A stretch of 64,000 nt of DNA from assembly GCA_031308135.1 (NCBI GenBank), contig JAHLJT010009436.1, positions 163,731,681 through 163,795,680 on the forward strand, given 5' to 3'. This document shows positions 1-10,625 of the stretch, piece after piece (the stretch's first letter is position 1; every line of letters starts with the position of its first letter). The position numbers and the translations under genes are program-made. The DNA is from Acheta domesticus (lineage: Eukaryota; Arthropoda; Insecta; Orthoptera; Gryllidae). The notes below the pieces were generated by a model. It made no database searches, was not told the DNA's origin, and worked only from the letters and a program-made list of their open reading frames with translations.

Positions 1-440
1 TAAACCAATTTTACGTTTCAGTTGTTGCTTCTCCTCAGTCATAGCATGTCTTTTTTTGTCCTTCGCACTATCTCCGTTTGCATGTGTAGCAGAGCACTCT
101 TCGTTTTTTACACCGCTTTCGGCGACGCACTTCAAACGAGTCGTAGGGTTGCCAGTCATTTGTAGCAGCGGCGGGGGAGGGGCGGCTTCGTCACGCAGGA
201 TTCGAAAATTGTTTCTCTCGACCGCCGCTTCGATGCGACGGCGCTGCGGGCGTTGGGTCAGCACTCCATCGCGAGGCGAAGGGGACTTGCTGGGGCGGGG
301 CGAAAGTGGTGGTGTGCACGGTGGCTCTGCTAACCGTGCTCGCAGCGGAGGAAGAGCAGTGGCGACGGACGCTGCGGAGTGTGGGAGCACGGTGCGGGGG
401 CGTCGACTGAATGATTGTTGGTGGTTATGGGCGCGTCAAA
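1..440. other. Unclassified, becoming GC-rich
   Basis: The first 160 bases are AT/T-rich and the rest is GC-rich with frequent CpG. A 135-codon open frame spans it (56-463), but its translation is low-complexity Gly/Arg/Ser and shows no family I recognise. No gene, RNA or repeat can be assigned. Confidence 0.5.
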
Positions 441-958
441 GGATGAGGGCCTTGGTCCCGTAAGTGTAGTGCATGTTTTCCATCGCGTTTTCCATCGGTG
501 GTGGTGATCTTCCCCTGCTGGATGGCGAGATCTGGCGCCGTCCTGCCATCGACAAGCGGGGTTTTACCCAATCAGATATCTCCCATCAGCGAGGCACCAC
601 TCTTGTTGGAGAAGCTCTAAGCCCCCAATCGGTCTTCCGGCATATGTGGTAGTGTAGTGAATGTTGTGATAGTGTTACTCTGCGTATAAAGGAGTGACAA
701 CAGGACAAGTAAGAGGAAGGAAAGATCCCGCGAGATCCGTGGCCCGTTTCTTGTGGTACTGCTCCTCGCGTTAATCGGAAAACTGCTGATCGCAGTAGCC
801 AGCTCCAAGAATTTTTTCTCTAGGCAGTCGCTTAATTCGACCTAGCTGAGAAGCTAACGTCAAACATCCTGCCGCCATCGGTACTCGAACCTACGACCTC
901 CCAGTCAGAGGCACTGCAGTGACATCAGCTGATACCCTGAGCCACCTCTCCCGGTGAG
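441..958 (-). mobile_element. SINE-A copy 1, near full length
   Basis: This is a tRNA-derived short interspersed element on the minus strand. Read on that strand, an A-box-like TGGCTCAGGG (plus 935-944) is followed by a B-box-like GGTTCGAGTACC (plus 880-891), the internal RNA polymerase III promoter of tRNA-type SINEs. The body then aligns by eye along its length with the plus-strand copy at 7016-7560. Shared landmarks include GATCTTTCCTTCCTCTT, the block around CTTAGAGCTT and the 3' end CACTACACTTACGGGACC. At about 520 bp it is long for a SINE. The copies are clearly diverged, so the family is probably old. The 344-codon minus-strand frame at 925-1959 only clips its edge and is not a gene. 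Confidence 0.8.
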
Positions 959-1460
959 GGCGCCGCCAGCCAGGAGGGGTGGCGGGGCGGGGCGATTGCG
1001 AAGGGGGATTGGCGGAGGGTTGGGGGGGTGGGCGAGGCAACAGGCCCGAGGCAAGCGGGCCGTGAGGCCGACAGGAATTCTATGGCGTCGTTTTGGGTCA
1101 CGTTGCGGAAAGCCCTCGGGCGGGGCAGGCGCGAGGGGACGCCGCTGCGTGGGGGGGAGCTCGACTGACGGTGGTCAGCGCTAGGGGAGGGGCGGGGGCG
1201 GCGGTCGCTGGGGTCAGTCGTCAGCCGGCAGAGTGAACGCTGACCTGTGAGCGATGGGGCTGATGGGAGGGGGGAGGAGCTGAATGCGAAAAGGCGAGAG
1301 CGGACGCCGGTCGGCAAGCGCTGCTGCCAGCGAAATACCGATAACGGAGAGCAGCGGATAGCGTGTCTCCTGTCAGCAGCGGGGCGGTTTGGAAGCTGCG
1401 AGAGTGATGCAGGAGATGGGAAAGGTGGGCGGCGGCGGCGGCGTTGGTAAGTGACGGGCG
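959..1460. other. CpG-rich block
   Basis: A GC- and CpG-rich stretch directly abuts the SINE-A head. Several frames are open on both strands, as expected from GC-rich sequence. It could be a promoter-type CpG island, but I see no core promoter motif that decides this. Confidence 0.5.
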
Positions 1461-1964
1461 GAAGAGGGTTAACGAAAACGGAGGACCACGGAGAGCAGGG
1501 CACATCCATGGACCGGGAAACCGGGCAGCTATTTGGAGGGCAGTGGGAGCATGCTGAAGGAACGTAAGAGATGGGATGAAAGAGCACGAAAGTAGAAAGT
1601 TGGGGTTGGAGATTGGGATGGAAAAGCATGGAAATAGGAGCCCGTGTGGCAGTACAGACATTGGTCATGGTGAGTGGAAAAGCCTGGAAATAGAAGTAAA
1701 TGATTCGTGAGGTGTGAAGAAGTATGTACAGATGGAAATGTGAGGACTTAAGAGGGTAGAGCGATAGTACAAATAACTGAGCATTGGCAGCTGGAGTGTG
1801 CCAGAATGTGGAGGTGTGGTTGCGAGGCGTGACTAGAGATGACGTGCAGTAGTTAGCGATGGGACGAGAGATGCAAGACAGCAGATACGGATCCCTGCAG
1901 ACGGGAGGTAGAGAGAGAGAAAGTGTGTGAAAGAGAGAAAGAAAGAGATAGAAAGGCACAGAAA
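1461..1964. other. Purine-leaning degenerate sequence
   Basis: The plus strand is enriched in A and G, with irregular GGA, GAAAG and GAGTGGAAA runs. It leads into the purine-rich array that follows and may be a decayed extension of it. No coding signal is evident. Confidence 0.4.
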
Positions 1965-2006
1965 GTGTGTGTGTGTGTGTGTGTGCATGTATGTGTGTGT
2001 GTTTGT
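1965..2006 (+). repeat. (TG)n microsatellite
   Basis: An interrupted GT/TG dinucleotide run of about 40 bp, broken by a CATGTATG segment. Confidence 0.9.
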
Positions 2007-2042
2007 GAGATAGAGAGGGATGCGGAGACAGAGAGAGGCAGA

Positions 2043-3200
2043 GAGAGATGGGCAGGCAGAGAGAGATGGGCAGGCAGAGAGAGATGGGCAGGCAGAGAGA
2101 GATGGGCAGGCAGAGAGAGATGGACAGGCAGAGAGAGATGGGCAGGCAGAGAGAGATGGGCAGAGAGAGAAGGGCAGAGAGAGAGGGGCAGAGAGAGGGG
2201 CAGAGAGACAGGGGCAGAGAGAGAGGGGCAGAGAGAGAGGGGCAGAGAGAGAGGGGCAGAGAGAGAGGGGCAGAGAGAGAGGGGCAGAGAGAGAGGGGCA
2301 GAGAGAGAGGGGCAGAGAGAGAGGGGCAGAGAGAGAGGGGCAGAGAGAGAGGGGCAGAGAGAGGGGGGCAGAGAGAGAGGGGCAGAGAGAGGGGCAGAGA
2401 GAGAGGGGCAGAGAGAGAGGGGCAGAGAGAGAGGGGCAGAGAGAGAGGGGCAGAGAGAGAGGGGGCGGAGAGAGAGGGGCGGAGAGAGAGGGGCGGAGAG
2501 AGAGGGGCGGAGAGAGAGGGGGCGGAGAGAGAGGGGCGGAGAGAGAGGGGCGGAGAGAGAGGGGCGGAGAGAGAGGGGCGGAGAGAGAGGGGCGGAGAGA
2601 GAGGGGCGGAGAGAGAGGGGCGGAGAGAGAGGGGCGGAAGAGAGAGTGGCGGAGAGAGAGGGGCGGAGAGAGAGGGGCGGAGAGAGAGGGGCGGAGAGAG
2701 AGGGGCGGAGAGAGAGGGGCGGAGAGAGAGGGGCGGAGAGAGAGGGGGGCGGAGAGAGAGGGGCGGAGAGAGAGGGGCGGAGAGAGAGGGCGGAGAGAGA
2801 GGGCGGAGAGAGAGGGTGCGGAGAGAGAGGGGCGGAGAGAGAGGGGCGGAGAGAGAGGGGCGGAGAGAGAGGGGCGGAGAGAGAGGGGGCGGAGAGAGAG
2901 GGCGGAGAGAGAGGGGCGGAGAGAGAGGGGCGGAGAGAGAGGGGCGGAGAGAGAGGGGCGGAGAGAGAGGGGCGGAGAGAGAGGGGCGGAGAGAGAGGGG
3001 GCGGAGAGAGAGGGGGCGGAGAGAGAGGGGCGGAGAGAGAGGGGCGGAGAGAGAGGGGCGGAGAGAGAGGGGCGGAGAGAGAGGGGCGGAGAGAGAGGGG
3101 CGGAGAGAGAGGGGCGGAGAGAGAGGGGGCGGAGAGAGAGGGGCGGAGAGAGAGGGGCGGAGAGAGAGGGGCGGAGAGAGAGGGGCGGAGAGTGAGGGGC
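2043..3200 (+). repeat. Purine-rich minisatellite array, 18-bp then 14-bp units
   Basis: A 1.15-kb tandem array has three ordered blocks. First come about six 18-bp units (GGGCAGGCAGAGAGAGAT, to about 2163). About twenty 14-bp units GGGGCAGAGAGAGA follow, to about 2462. About fifty 14-bp units GGGGCGGAGAGAGA follow, to about 3190. Except for one C per unit, and the T and second C of the 18-bp units, the plus strand is all purine. Because 14 and 18 are compatible with open frames and the units lack stop codons, all three plus frames stay open for 391-435 codons of Arg/Glu/Gly repeats. These are artefacts of the repeat. Occasional 13- and 15-bp units and one AAGAG variant near 2640 break the register. 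Confidence 0.95.
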
Positions 3201-3375
3201 AGAGAAAGAGGAGCAGAGAATTAGGAGTAGAGAGGGCAGAGACAGAAGAGCAGAGAGAGAAAGTCAGAGAGAGAGAAAGTCAGAGAGAGAGAAAGAGGCA
3301 GAGAGAGAGGCAGAGAGAAAAAGAGGAAGAGAGAGAGACAGAGAGAGGCAGATAGAGAGTCAGAGGCAGAGAGAG
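3201..3375 (+). repeat. Degenerate GA-rich tail of the array
   Basis: Imperfect GAGAGA-rich sequence continues from the minisatellite and loses the GGGGCG core. It ends at the start of a CpG block. Confidence 0.7.
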
Positions 3376-3625
3376 TGAGGGAGTGGAGGCAATCTGTGCG
3401 GGGTGACGTAACACTGGACGTTTGCCCTATTAACGCGTGGCGGCGGCGCGAGGCGGGGCGCGGCCTGGCTTCCGGGCGCGGGCGAGGGGAGTGGCGGGGG
3501 AGGGGGCGGGGCGGGAGAAGGCGCAGCACTGCGAGGGATTGCGCCTGGGGGCGCGCGCAACGCAACGCAACGCAACGCGACGCCCCCGCTCTCAACTGCA
3601 TTGTCGCGTGATGGAGCTTCATCCG
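3376..3625. other. CpG-dense block beside the purine array
   Basis: A block of about 200 bp is dense in CpG and includes a short pentamer run of ACGCA (about 3555-3582). It follows the purine-rich array directly, an arrangement seen repeatedly in this window. It may be a CpG island, but no TATA box or initiator is obvious. Confidence 0.5.
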
Positions 3626-4895
3626 CGCGTGCTCAGTCAGCTGCGACTTGGAGCTAAAGAGACAAAGAAACTTTCTCCTCGCGAATGCTCATCACTCGCT
3701 CCAGGCGTATGAAGTTGTTTTTTGGCAGTTTCCTGGAAACGTGATGTGTTTGTTTGAGGCAGACGCATGGCGGGGATATGGCTGAAATTCCTTCTCGTGG
3801 AAGGTAAAAAGTAATAATAGAGCGAGTGCATGGTTGTATAATTATTAGATGAAACAACACAAATGTTTGTTTATTGTTGTCTCCAACGGTATATTTTTCT
3901 TTCACCAGAAAAAAAAGTTTCAGTGGAGTGGTGTATATAGCTCTTATTACCCTAACAACAAAGAAAAATCACTTATGGGCATGGTAGGTTTAGAAATTAT
4001 AGTAATAACAAGTAAAATGATGATAATTGAAAGATCCTCGTTTTCTAGAGAGTTGATTACAAAACCCATTTCGAGTTTCAAGGTTCTTGAAAAGGATATT
4101 CTTGTTATTCGTCTCAATTACGGTTTCATCTAATGGGGCACGAAAAGTAATTGCAAGTTTGCAAGAACAGGTTATGCAATCACAAAGTGAACCAAATAAT
4201 AAACTCTTCAATCTAAACCCTTCTTACAATGTTAAGGAAATTTCCTTTGTTCAGAATTATGTCCCAGCACAACTCTGCTGTATGTACAATGAATGTCATT
4301 GTGGATATGAAGAATCATTTTGTGGGGACGCTAAGGACTAAATTCATAGAATAGGCGTTTCTTGATTATTGTCCGTCTTAAACTATAAACTAATGTCTCA
4401 CTGAACATGCATAATCGTAGGAATTTAATTACTCTATGTTTTCTTGAAACCTTCAATTAGTAATAATACTATTTATTTATTTTTTCTTTTATACCAATTC
4501 CTATATATTTTATTGTGTGCAAAAATGTCTGATAAATAGAATTTCTATTTGATAATTACAATATGTTTTAATTGGACATAATAAGCACTATCAATTCCCT
4601 AATATAGCATCGCCAGAGTACATAGACTTAGAGACCCTTTATAACTCGTTCGAACTCTTCTATTATTAAATTGCATATTGTGTCCGTACGGAAGGCCTAA
4701 TAGTCATAGGATGGGAAACTTTCTGCAAAATGCTGGTTGAAACACGCTAATAATCTAACGAGAGCTGAAATCAAATGCAATTGGTATCGGCTGTGACCTG
4801 CCGTTTTGACTGAGGAAGTTTCGTCCGCAGGGGAGATTCGATCGCCCTCCATATTGAGTTGGGTTTCGCGATCTCAGACAATGACATGTCCTACG
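3626..4895. other. AT-rich, no feature recognised
   Basis: Ordinary AT-rich DNA. The open frames here are under 95 codons and do not resemble a known family. The segment near 4790-4870 is more complex but I cannot classify it. Confidence 0.5.
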
Positions 4896-5345
4896 CCGCG
4901 TAGCACGAAGTTCTTCGATTGTCGGTATGCCTCATGCGGATGAAGGTAGTGGGGTGTGCAGGCGCAGGGCGGGCGCGGGGCCGCGCGTGCCGGAATGGGC
5001 GGAGCATGGCGGGGTGGTGTGGAGAGAGAGGAGGCAGGGCGAGGCGGGGCGGGGCGAGGCGGGGCGAGGCGGGGGAGGCGGGGCGAGGCGGGGCGAGGCG
5101 GGGCGAGGCGGGGCGAGGCGGGGCGAGGCGGGGATAGGGTGCGCGTAAATTGTTGATTTGTCCGGCGTTGTCAGCGACCACCTGCGCCCCGCGCCACTCA
5201 AAGAGAATATTGCCGCAGCAGCCGCCTCCCCGGCGGCTAACAGGCCCTGACACGACGCGTAATTGCGTATTGAATATTGACAAGTTCGGGATCCGTCACC
5301 GGGGCGCGCCCCGCCCTCCGCCACCCCCTGTGTGCCGCGCATAGT
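4896..5345. other. CpG-rich block
   Basis: A GC-rich island encloses the 10-bp minisatellite listed next. Its right part (5160-5340) is complex, non-repetitive and CpG-rich, so it could be regulatory or exonic. The overlapping open frames on both strands reflect the repeat. Confidence 0.5.
5035..5133 (+). repeat. 10-bp minisatellite GGGGCGAGGC
   Basis: About ten units of GGGGCGAGGC with small length variants. The G-rich strand is the plus strand, so clustered G-runs could form G-quadruplexes. Confidence 0.9.
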
Positions 5346-6030
5346 CGCACTAACCTGGCCATTCTATTTCACCTCTAGGCTTCCAGAAATAATTGTGCCC
5401 CTGCCACTCTTTTTACCTCCTTCCTTACCCGTCCCTTCCTCCCGCTCGTCTCTCTCAGAGTACAGAGTATCCACCTTGTTTGATACCGCAGTACCCTATG
5501 ACTTGGTTTCATGTTGGGTCTTTCAAGCTTTTCAGTAGGTAGTATCTCCTGTATGACTATGCCTTTGTGTGAAACACGTGTAGCTTAATCACTACTTGCA
5601 GTTCAACTGAAGGAGCATTCTTAATGCGTAGTCGAGAGAGTTTTCTGTGTATGATGAGACTCCGACCTAGATTTCTCGATTCAGAACAATTACTTCAAAC
5701 TTAAAAGTAGTGGAGATATTCAGTCTCACCCTACACCATTGATTGAAAGATTTTTTCTTCAAAAGTCATGTATTTGAAAGTGAATATTTTAATCTTAGAA
5801 GAACAAAAAAATAGGAGAAAAATAATGTATGAAAAGTAAAATTAAAAAATAAATACGCATAATTAAATTTCACTTAAATTCACTTCACAAGATTTATATT
5901 GAATCACATTGAACATTTCAAAATGGTTGAAAGTTAGATTCTGTTTCTTTGATTGCATAAAATGATCTTTCAACCTCGACAGAAACGTATGAAAAACTTT
6001 TCCTTCTGATTGTGAATTCTAAATTTCTGC
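5346..6030. other. AT-rich, no feature recognised
   Basis: Mostly AT-rich sequence with no convincing coding, RNA or repeat signal. Confidence 0.5.
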
Positions 6031-6037
6031 TTATACG

Positions 6038-6211
6038 AACCCGGCGTTCGCATTCCGGTCTGGGCAATCAGTTCTTTAAACAAATGTAATTACTGAAATG
6101 CATTTTTACTCAGTAACAATTGTGTCAATTTGGATTTTTTACAACTGCGAAACATAACTTCCGACCGTAATTGCGTCCAACAAGGTGACGGAAAAGGTGA
6201 TAATTATAAAT
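6038..6211 (+). mobile_element. SINE-B copy, 5'-truncated, plus strand
   Basis: The B-box region (CCCGGCGTTCGCATTCCGGTC) and the downstream body match the reverse complement of 41219-41465. Landmarks are the TCTTTAAACAAA join, ACTCAGTAACAA, ACTGCGAAACATA, CCGTAATTGCGTCCAACAAG and GGTGACGGAAAAGGTGATAA. Divergence from the other copies is considerable. It is immediately followed by a second copy in the opposite orientation. Confidence 0.75.
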
Positions 6212-6221
6212 AAGAATAATG

Positions 6222-6368
6222 TTAACATAATTGTCATCGCCCTTTCACGTTTTCTGTGAGCAATTGCGCTCGGAAATATGTTCCGCAACAGTAAGGAATT
6301 TTCAAATTGTGATCATGTTACTGAGTAACAAATGCATATTTTAATACTAAATTCTTTGAACAAATTTA
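6222..6368 (-). mobile_element. SINE-B copy, body only, minus strand
   Basis: On the minus strand this reads AAATTTGTTCAAAGAATT, TTGTTACTCAGTAACATG, GTTGCGGAACATATT, CCGAGCGCAATTG and GACAATTAT, the same order as the SINE-B body. It sits tail-to-tail with the preceding plus-strand copy, only about 10 bp away, making an imperfect palindrome of about 330 bp. The tRNA-like head is missing. Confidence 0.75.
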
Positions 6369-6369
6369 A

Positions 6370-7010
6370 TAATAATATTGCTGCTAGTTCATAATTTTTT
6401 AAAAACGCATAATCTACATTGAGCCTTTGTGACCCAGACGTGAAAGTTCGGTTCCGTGCATGCGCTACGTCTTGTGAGATCTGGCCCACCCGCTACGGCA
6501 TTCGCCTTCCCCTGCACTCGCGGCAGGTTTGCCATATTGGTCGGAATTCCGCCAATTGAGCGACAAAAAGCGTCGAGTTGCGGGAAGAAAATGCATTTCA
6601 CAGGATTCTGCCCAATGGGTGAAATCCATTTTTCCTGGGCGGATGTTGGGAGATGCGTTGTTTTTAGTTTTTGTTTGTTTTTTGCGCGTTTTTTTTTTGC
6701 TTAAATCTCAATAGTACCTACCTTTTCTGAAAAATTGTAGAAATATTGATGGTTTCTTAAACTTATGCCCCACGCACAAGAGTTTTAGTTTTGAACAAAT
6801 TTGGCAATGTGCAGCTGTTAAGAAAATATGTCAGAGCCCACTTCTTTATTCTTAATTAAAACGGTGTGCAATCGTGCCCACCTTTTTATAAAAATTGTAC
6901 AAGTGTTGATGGGCCATGAAAATTAGATTTGATGCACAAGAATAGTACAAGTTGTAAATGTGCGGCTAATTTAAAATGAGCAGCCCCGGTGTTAAGAGTC
7001 CGCTTTTTTT
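6370..7010. other. Mixed composition, no feature recognised
   Basis: AT-rich with a slightly GC-richer segment near 6430-6640. Open frames of up to 82 codons overlap on both strands and show no recognisable domain. Confidence 0.45.
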
Positions 7011-7015
7011 TACCA

Positions 7016-7560
7016 CTCAGACCTGGAGAGGTGATTCAGTGCAACAAGTGATGGCACTGCAGTGCCTCTGACCAGGAGGTTCTAGATACGAGTCCTGACA
7101 GCGGCAGGATTTTCGACACTACCTTGTCAGCTACGTCCAATTCGGTCACTGTCTTGAGGAGAATTCTAGCGGCCGGCCGCTCTGATCGTATTTTTCCGTG
7201 GTTTCTCCGATCAATACCTGGCGAATGACGAAACAGTACCCTAACAAACGGGCCACAGACCGCGCGTGATCTTTCCTTCCTCTTCCTAATCCTATCCTCA
7301 CTCCTTGCATACACGCCTACAGTAACATGGACCACACTACCACACATCCGGGAGACCGGTTCGGGGTTAGAGCTTTTCCCGGCAGGGGCGGTGCCCCGCT
7401 GGAGGTAGATACCTGGTTAGGGAAAACTCCACTAGTCGACGATAGGTCGGCGTCGGATCTGTCCATCCTGCGGGGGAAGATCACAGCCAACCCCGATGAA
7501 AAAGTATGTACTACACTTACGGAACTAATGAACTCCGTAGTTGACGCGCCCGAAATCACT
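7016..7560 (+). mobile_element. SINE-A copy 2, near full length
   Basis: This is the best plus-strand example of SINE-A. An A-box-like GGTGATTCAGTG (7030-7041) lies upstream of a B-box-like GATACGAGTCC (7085-7095). The body includes AATTCTAGCGGCC, GATCTTTCCTTCCTCTTCC, CCGGGAGACCGGTTCGGGG, TAGAGCTTTTCCCGGCAGGGG and TACCTGGTTAGGGAAAA. It ends near TACTACACTTACGGAACTAA. The match to copy 1 is collinear over about 500 bp. The opposed open frames across it have no protein similarity I recognise. No clear target-site duplication is visible. Confidence 0.8.
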
Positions 7561-7985
7561 AACAATCACTATCAATGAGTTTACCACTCTGTCATTTGGC
7601 GGAGTTTTATTTTCCGATGGCGGACTTTCCCAGCACGGATCTGGCAGCCCTGACTCGCCGCTGCGCGCTAGGTCGAGGAGGCTGCATCGCGCAACACGTC
7701 CCGGAAATCGAATCGCTGTCCTTCCGGTTATGGCGTGCAAACGCCTCCCGCGCAGCTGTTGCTCTCGTGTTCGCACGCGGGGGGCGGGGCGCGGGGGCGG
7801 CGGGCACAGCCGTCGAGGAGGAGTATTTTTGGCGCCACGTCAGGCGGAGAGGCGAGATACACCTGGGTAACTCTGCAGACGGCGCCGTCCTAGTTTTTCG
7901 CCGCGTCCCGTCGCCGGCACGTGTGTGGCGCTCCGGGGCGAGCGGGTGGGCGAGAGGACTAAATTTAACTAGCATTGATTAACCA
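7561..7985. other. CpG-rich block
   Basis: A complex CpG-rich segment of about 400 bp follows the SINE. Frames on both strands are open (up to 135 codons), but the sequence is GC-rich and the frames overlap, so I do not call a gene. A CpG island or a GC-rich exon are both possible. Confidence 0.45.
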
Positions 7986-8950
7986 ATCGCTCGGTTTTGC
8001 CCAATGTAATTAGTTTTTCACTTAACTAGGGTACCGCTCCGATGATCAAACGCAAACGCTGCTTGAATGTTTGGTAACTAGGACAACTATGTCAAACGAC
8101 GGATGGTGTTGATTTTTTTCTGTTTTGTCTGTGATGAAATGGTAAAGAGTGAATATGTCACGTTGGCTCTATGTCTGGTTTTGGTGCGTATCAAACACAA
8201 AGTTATATCTTGGTGCTGGTTTGCAAATGCAAACCGAAGATCAAAGGTTTGTTTTACTGCAATGTTTTGATTATTCATTACTCACTGTTATATACATAAT
8301 TATGGAATGAAGACTTCATTCTATTCATTTTTAACTTGGAAACTGGGAAAATATCTGTTATTTTCTATTTTATCTCATTTTGCCTGAAATTTTTTTATTT
8401 CATTAGATGGGATATGTAGAAAGTGTCTAGGGTTCAAGAAAGAAGACAATTCAATATACAGAATATATTAAAGAAGAGATACGATATCGTGACTAAGGGG
8501 ATTTAAGGCTTTTAAAGTTAATATCTCTGAATTTTTCGCTATAACAAATACTACGATATAAATGCTGGATAAACTCATTCATGGAACTACAATTTGTATA
8601 AACAAAAGCTAAGAAAGTGTAAAGAAAATGACAGTGTATAAACTGATAATTATTGAGATTTTGAAATAGCCTACCACTAACTCGAATTTAGCAAACTCAA
8701 CTTACCATTTTTAAATATGATGCCAGAGCCTAAGCATGAAAGTCACGCCTGGTATCGATGACTGATTTGTAGATAAGAATTATAAAGAGGTGATATGAAT
8801 GGCGATGAAACAATGGTGAAATGAGAAGCAGATGTGGTAGAGACCCTGGATAATCTGCTGCAAACTCGCTCTGCCCACCACAAATTCCACGTAGATTGAA
8901 CCGTCCCTAAGGTGGAGTTGATTGATTGCAGACTCAGGGCACGTCAACTG
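7986..8950. other. AT-rich, no feature recognised
   Basis: AT-rich sequence with no coding or repeat signal that I can support. Confidence 0.5.
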
Positions 8951-8954
8951 CTAT

Positions 8955-9290
8955 GGCCGTTAGCCCTGTTAGTGTAGTGAAAGTGTTTATCCCGGCAGGT
9001 GGCGGTGTTCCTCTCCGATGAAGGGGAGATCCAGCGCCGACCTACATGGCTTGCGAGAGGTTTTTTTCGTTTCCTCGGGTATCGTCGCCAGTGCGGCTCT
9101 GCCCCAGCTAGGCCCATATCGATCTCTGGAAGATGCGATAGGACAAGGAAGAGGAATAAAAGATTGCGCGTGATCGGTGGCTCTTTGTTTTCAGGTTACT
9201 GTTCCGGCATTCGACTGCTATTAATCGTAGAAACCACGAATATCTACTAATCACAACAGACAGCCGCTAGAATCCTGCGCTGAAAGGAGA
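8955..9290 (-). mobile_element. SINE-A copy 3, diverged and 5'-truncated
   Basis: The plus strand opens with CCGTTAGCCCTGTTAGTGTAG, the reverse complement of the SINE-A 3' end. It continues through the GGGGAGATCCAGCGCCGACCTAC block that matches GAGATCTGGCTCCGACCTAC in the copy at 35590. Further left-arm landmarks are blurred and the tRNA-like head is absent. Confidence 0.6.
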
Positions 9291-9746
9291 ATACTATGAC
9301 CTGTACACCACTAGATCCACGTGGATCACATCCCTCATTCAAATAGGAGATATTCGGTTTCACCATCCCTGATCAGTAGCTTTGTCGGATGTTAAACCAT
9401 CGACGGCGCGTCAAACTCCTTATTTACATTTTGCCAAGGTCATTTCGCCTGACGATCGTCAAATTTTGACGGACCGGTTGGCCGCCATCAACGCCTTTGC
9501 CTAGTTGTAGCGAACCTCTGTTCGAGGAGAAAAAATCAACACACGTTCCTTGACAAATCGTTAAAGTTAAGGGAGTGTCAATTGTAACAGAGAAGTGTTG
9601 TTGAAACATAACGATGCCTCAGTATTTTGACGTTCTTTGAAAATGACGATCGTCAAGACAGATTAACGAGTGTTGGTGATATCCACAGTTTCAGTCGCAA
9701 AAGCCGCGGCTGGGAAGCTGCGCCACTCGCCACAAGGCTAAGAGTC
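9291..9746. other. No feature recognised
   Basis: Complex sequence of average composition. It contains repeated GACGATCGTCAA words (around 9450 and 9645), but no larger structure is apparent. Confidence 0.4.
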
Positions 9747-9754
9747 GCCCAACC

Positions 9755-10211
9755 GCAGTGGCGTAGCTTCAGTTGGTGTCACCTGGGGCGAAGCTAATGG
9801 TGTCACGCCCCCCCCCCTCCGCCCATAAATTAAGTATAAAAAATATCTAGTGCTGCATTGATTGTACATTATTTTATTAAAAATACAAATATATTTGCCC
9901 ATGATAGTTATTAATAAGATATTAAAAATTCTAAGTAATTAGGAATAAATGCAATATAATTGCAATTATATCATAATTTATGTTTAGTATTTAAATGTAT
10001 TTTTTTAAATTAGTATAAATAATTTTTAACTAAACCAAAAAATAATATAATTCCAACAATAAAATTTTCAAACTACTAAAACTAAGAAAACTATCAAAAT
10101 TTTTAAGTAAATTATTTAAATTAAATAATTCCAACTATAAAATAATTTAATTGATGGCACCTTTAGAATGGTAGCATCCGGGGCGTGCCGCCCCCCCTAC
10201 CCCCCCTCCCT
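9755..10211 (+). mobile_element. hAT-like non-autonomous element with 8-bp target duplication
   Basis: GCCCAACC occurs immediately on both sides (9747-9754 and 10212-10219), fitting the 8-bp duplications made by hAT transposases. The left end reads GCAGTGGCGTAGC, like the CAGTGGCG ends I associate with hAT elements. Subterminal GGTGTCACGCCCCCCC on the left and GGCGTGCCGCCCCCCCTACC on the right are similar direct motifs. The interior is about 300 bp of AT-rich, non-coding DNA, and the element interrupts a GC-rich island. The right end does not mirror the left as a clean TIR, which leaves doubt about the class. No transposase is encoded. Confidence 0.65.
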
Positions 10212-10219
10212 GCCCAACC

Positions 10220-10625
10220 GGCCGGATTTTCACCAGCAGGGCCGCAGGGCGGGGCCCTACGTCCTCGGCCCCGAGGGCCCCCGCGCCTTGAGTGGCTCGT
10301 TTCGCATGCAAATGAAACCCGCTTCCAGCCTCTTGACGCATTGTATGGCGCGCACACACAGCGCCCTTCGGCCTGTCCTCGGCCCTCATCGCTCACGCCT
10401 CCGGCGCCGGGGGAAATGTTTGCGATTTTTATGGATGCGGCGCTCGCGCGGTTCTTTTGCGGCGTTTCGGCGGGACTGCGCCGCGTCGTCGAGTCAACCC
10501 GGAAACAAATTTCAAAGGCGCCGGGCTAGAAAATGCGGTATTAACCCTCCGGCGGGCGCGTCCCAGCATTTCCCAACAGCGGGCGCGTGCGGCACTCCGT
10601 GCAACATTTATCAACTTCGATTTTC
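10220..10625. other. CpG-rich block interrupted on its left by the hAT-like element
   Basis: A CpG-dense block with complex sequence and no tandem structure. Overlapping open frames (up to 180 codons on plus) have no recognisable domain. If the insertion at 9755 is removed, the block joins the GC-rich segment at about 9690-9754. Confidence 0.5.

Noticed and set aside
1923..3355. Three overlapping plus-strand frames of 391-435 codons (Arg/Glu/Gly-rich)
   Set aside because: They are the three readings of one purine-rich minisatellite; none is favoured and none extends into complex sequence.
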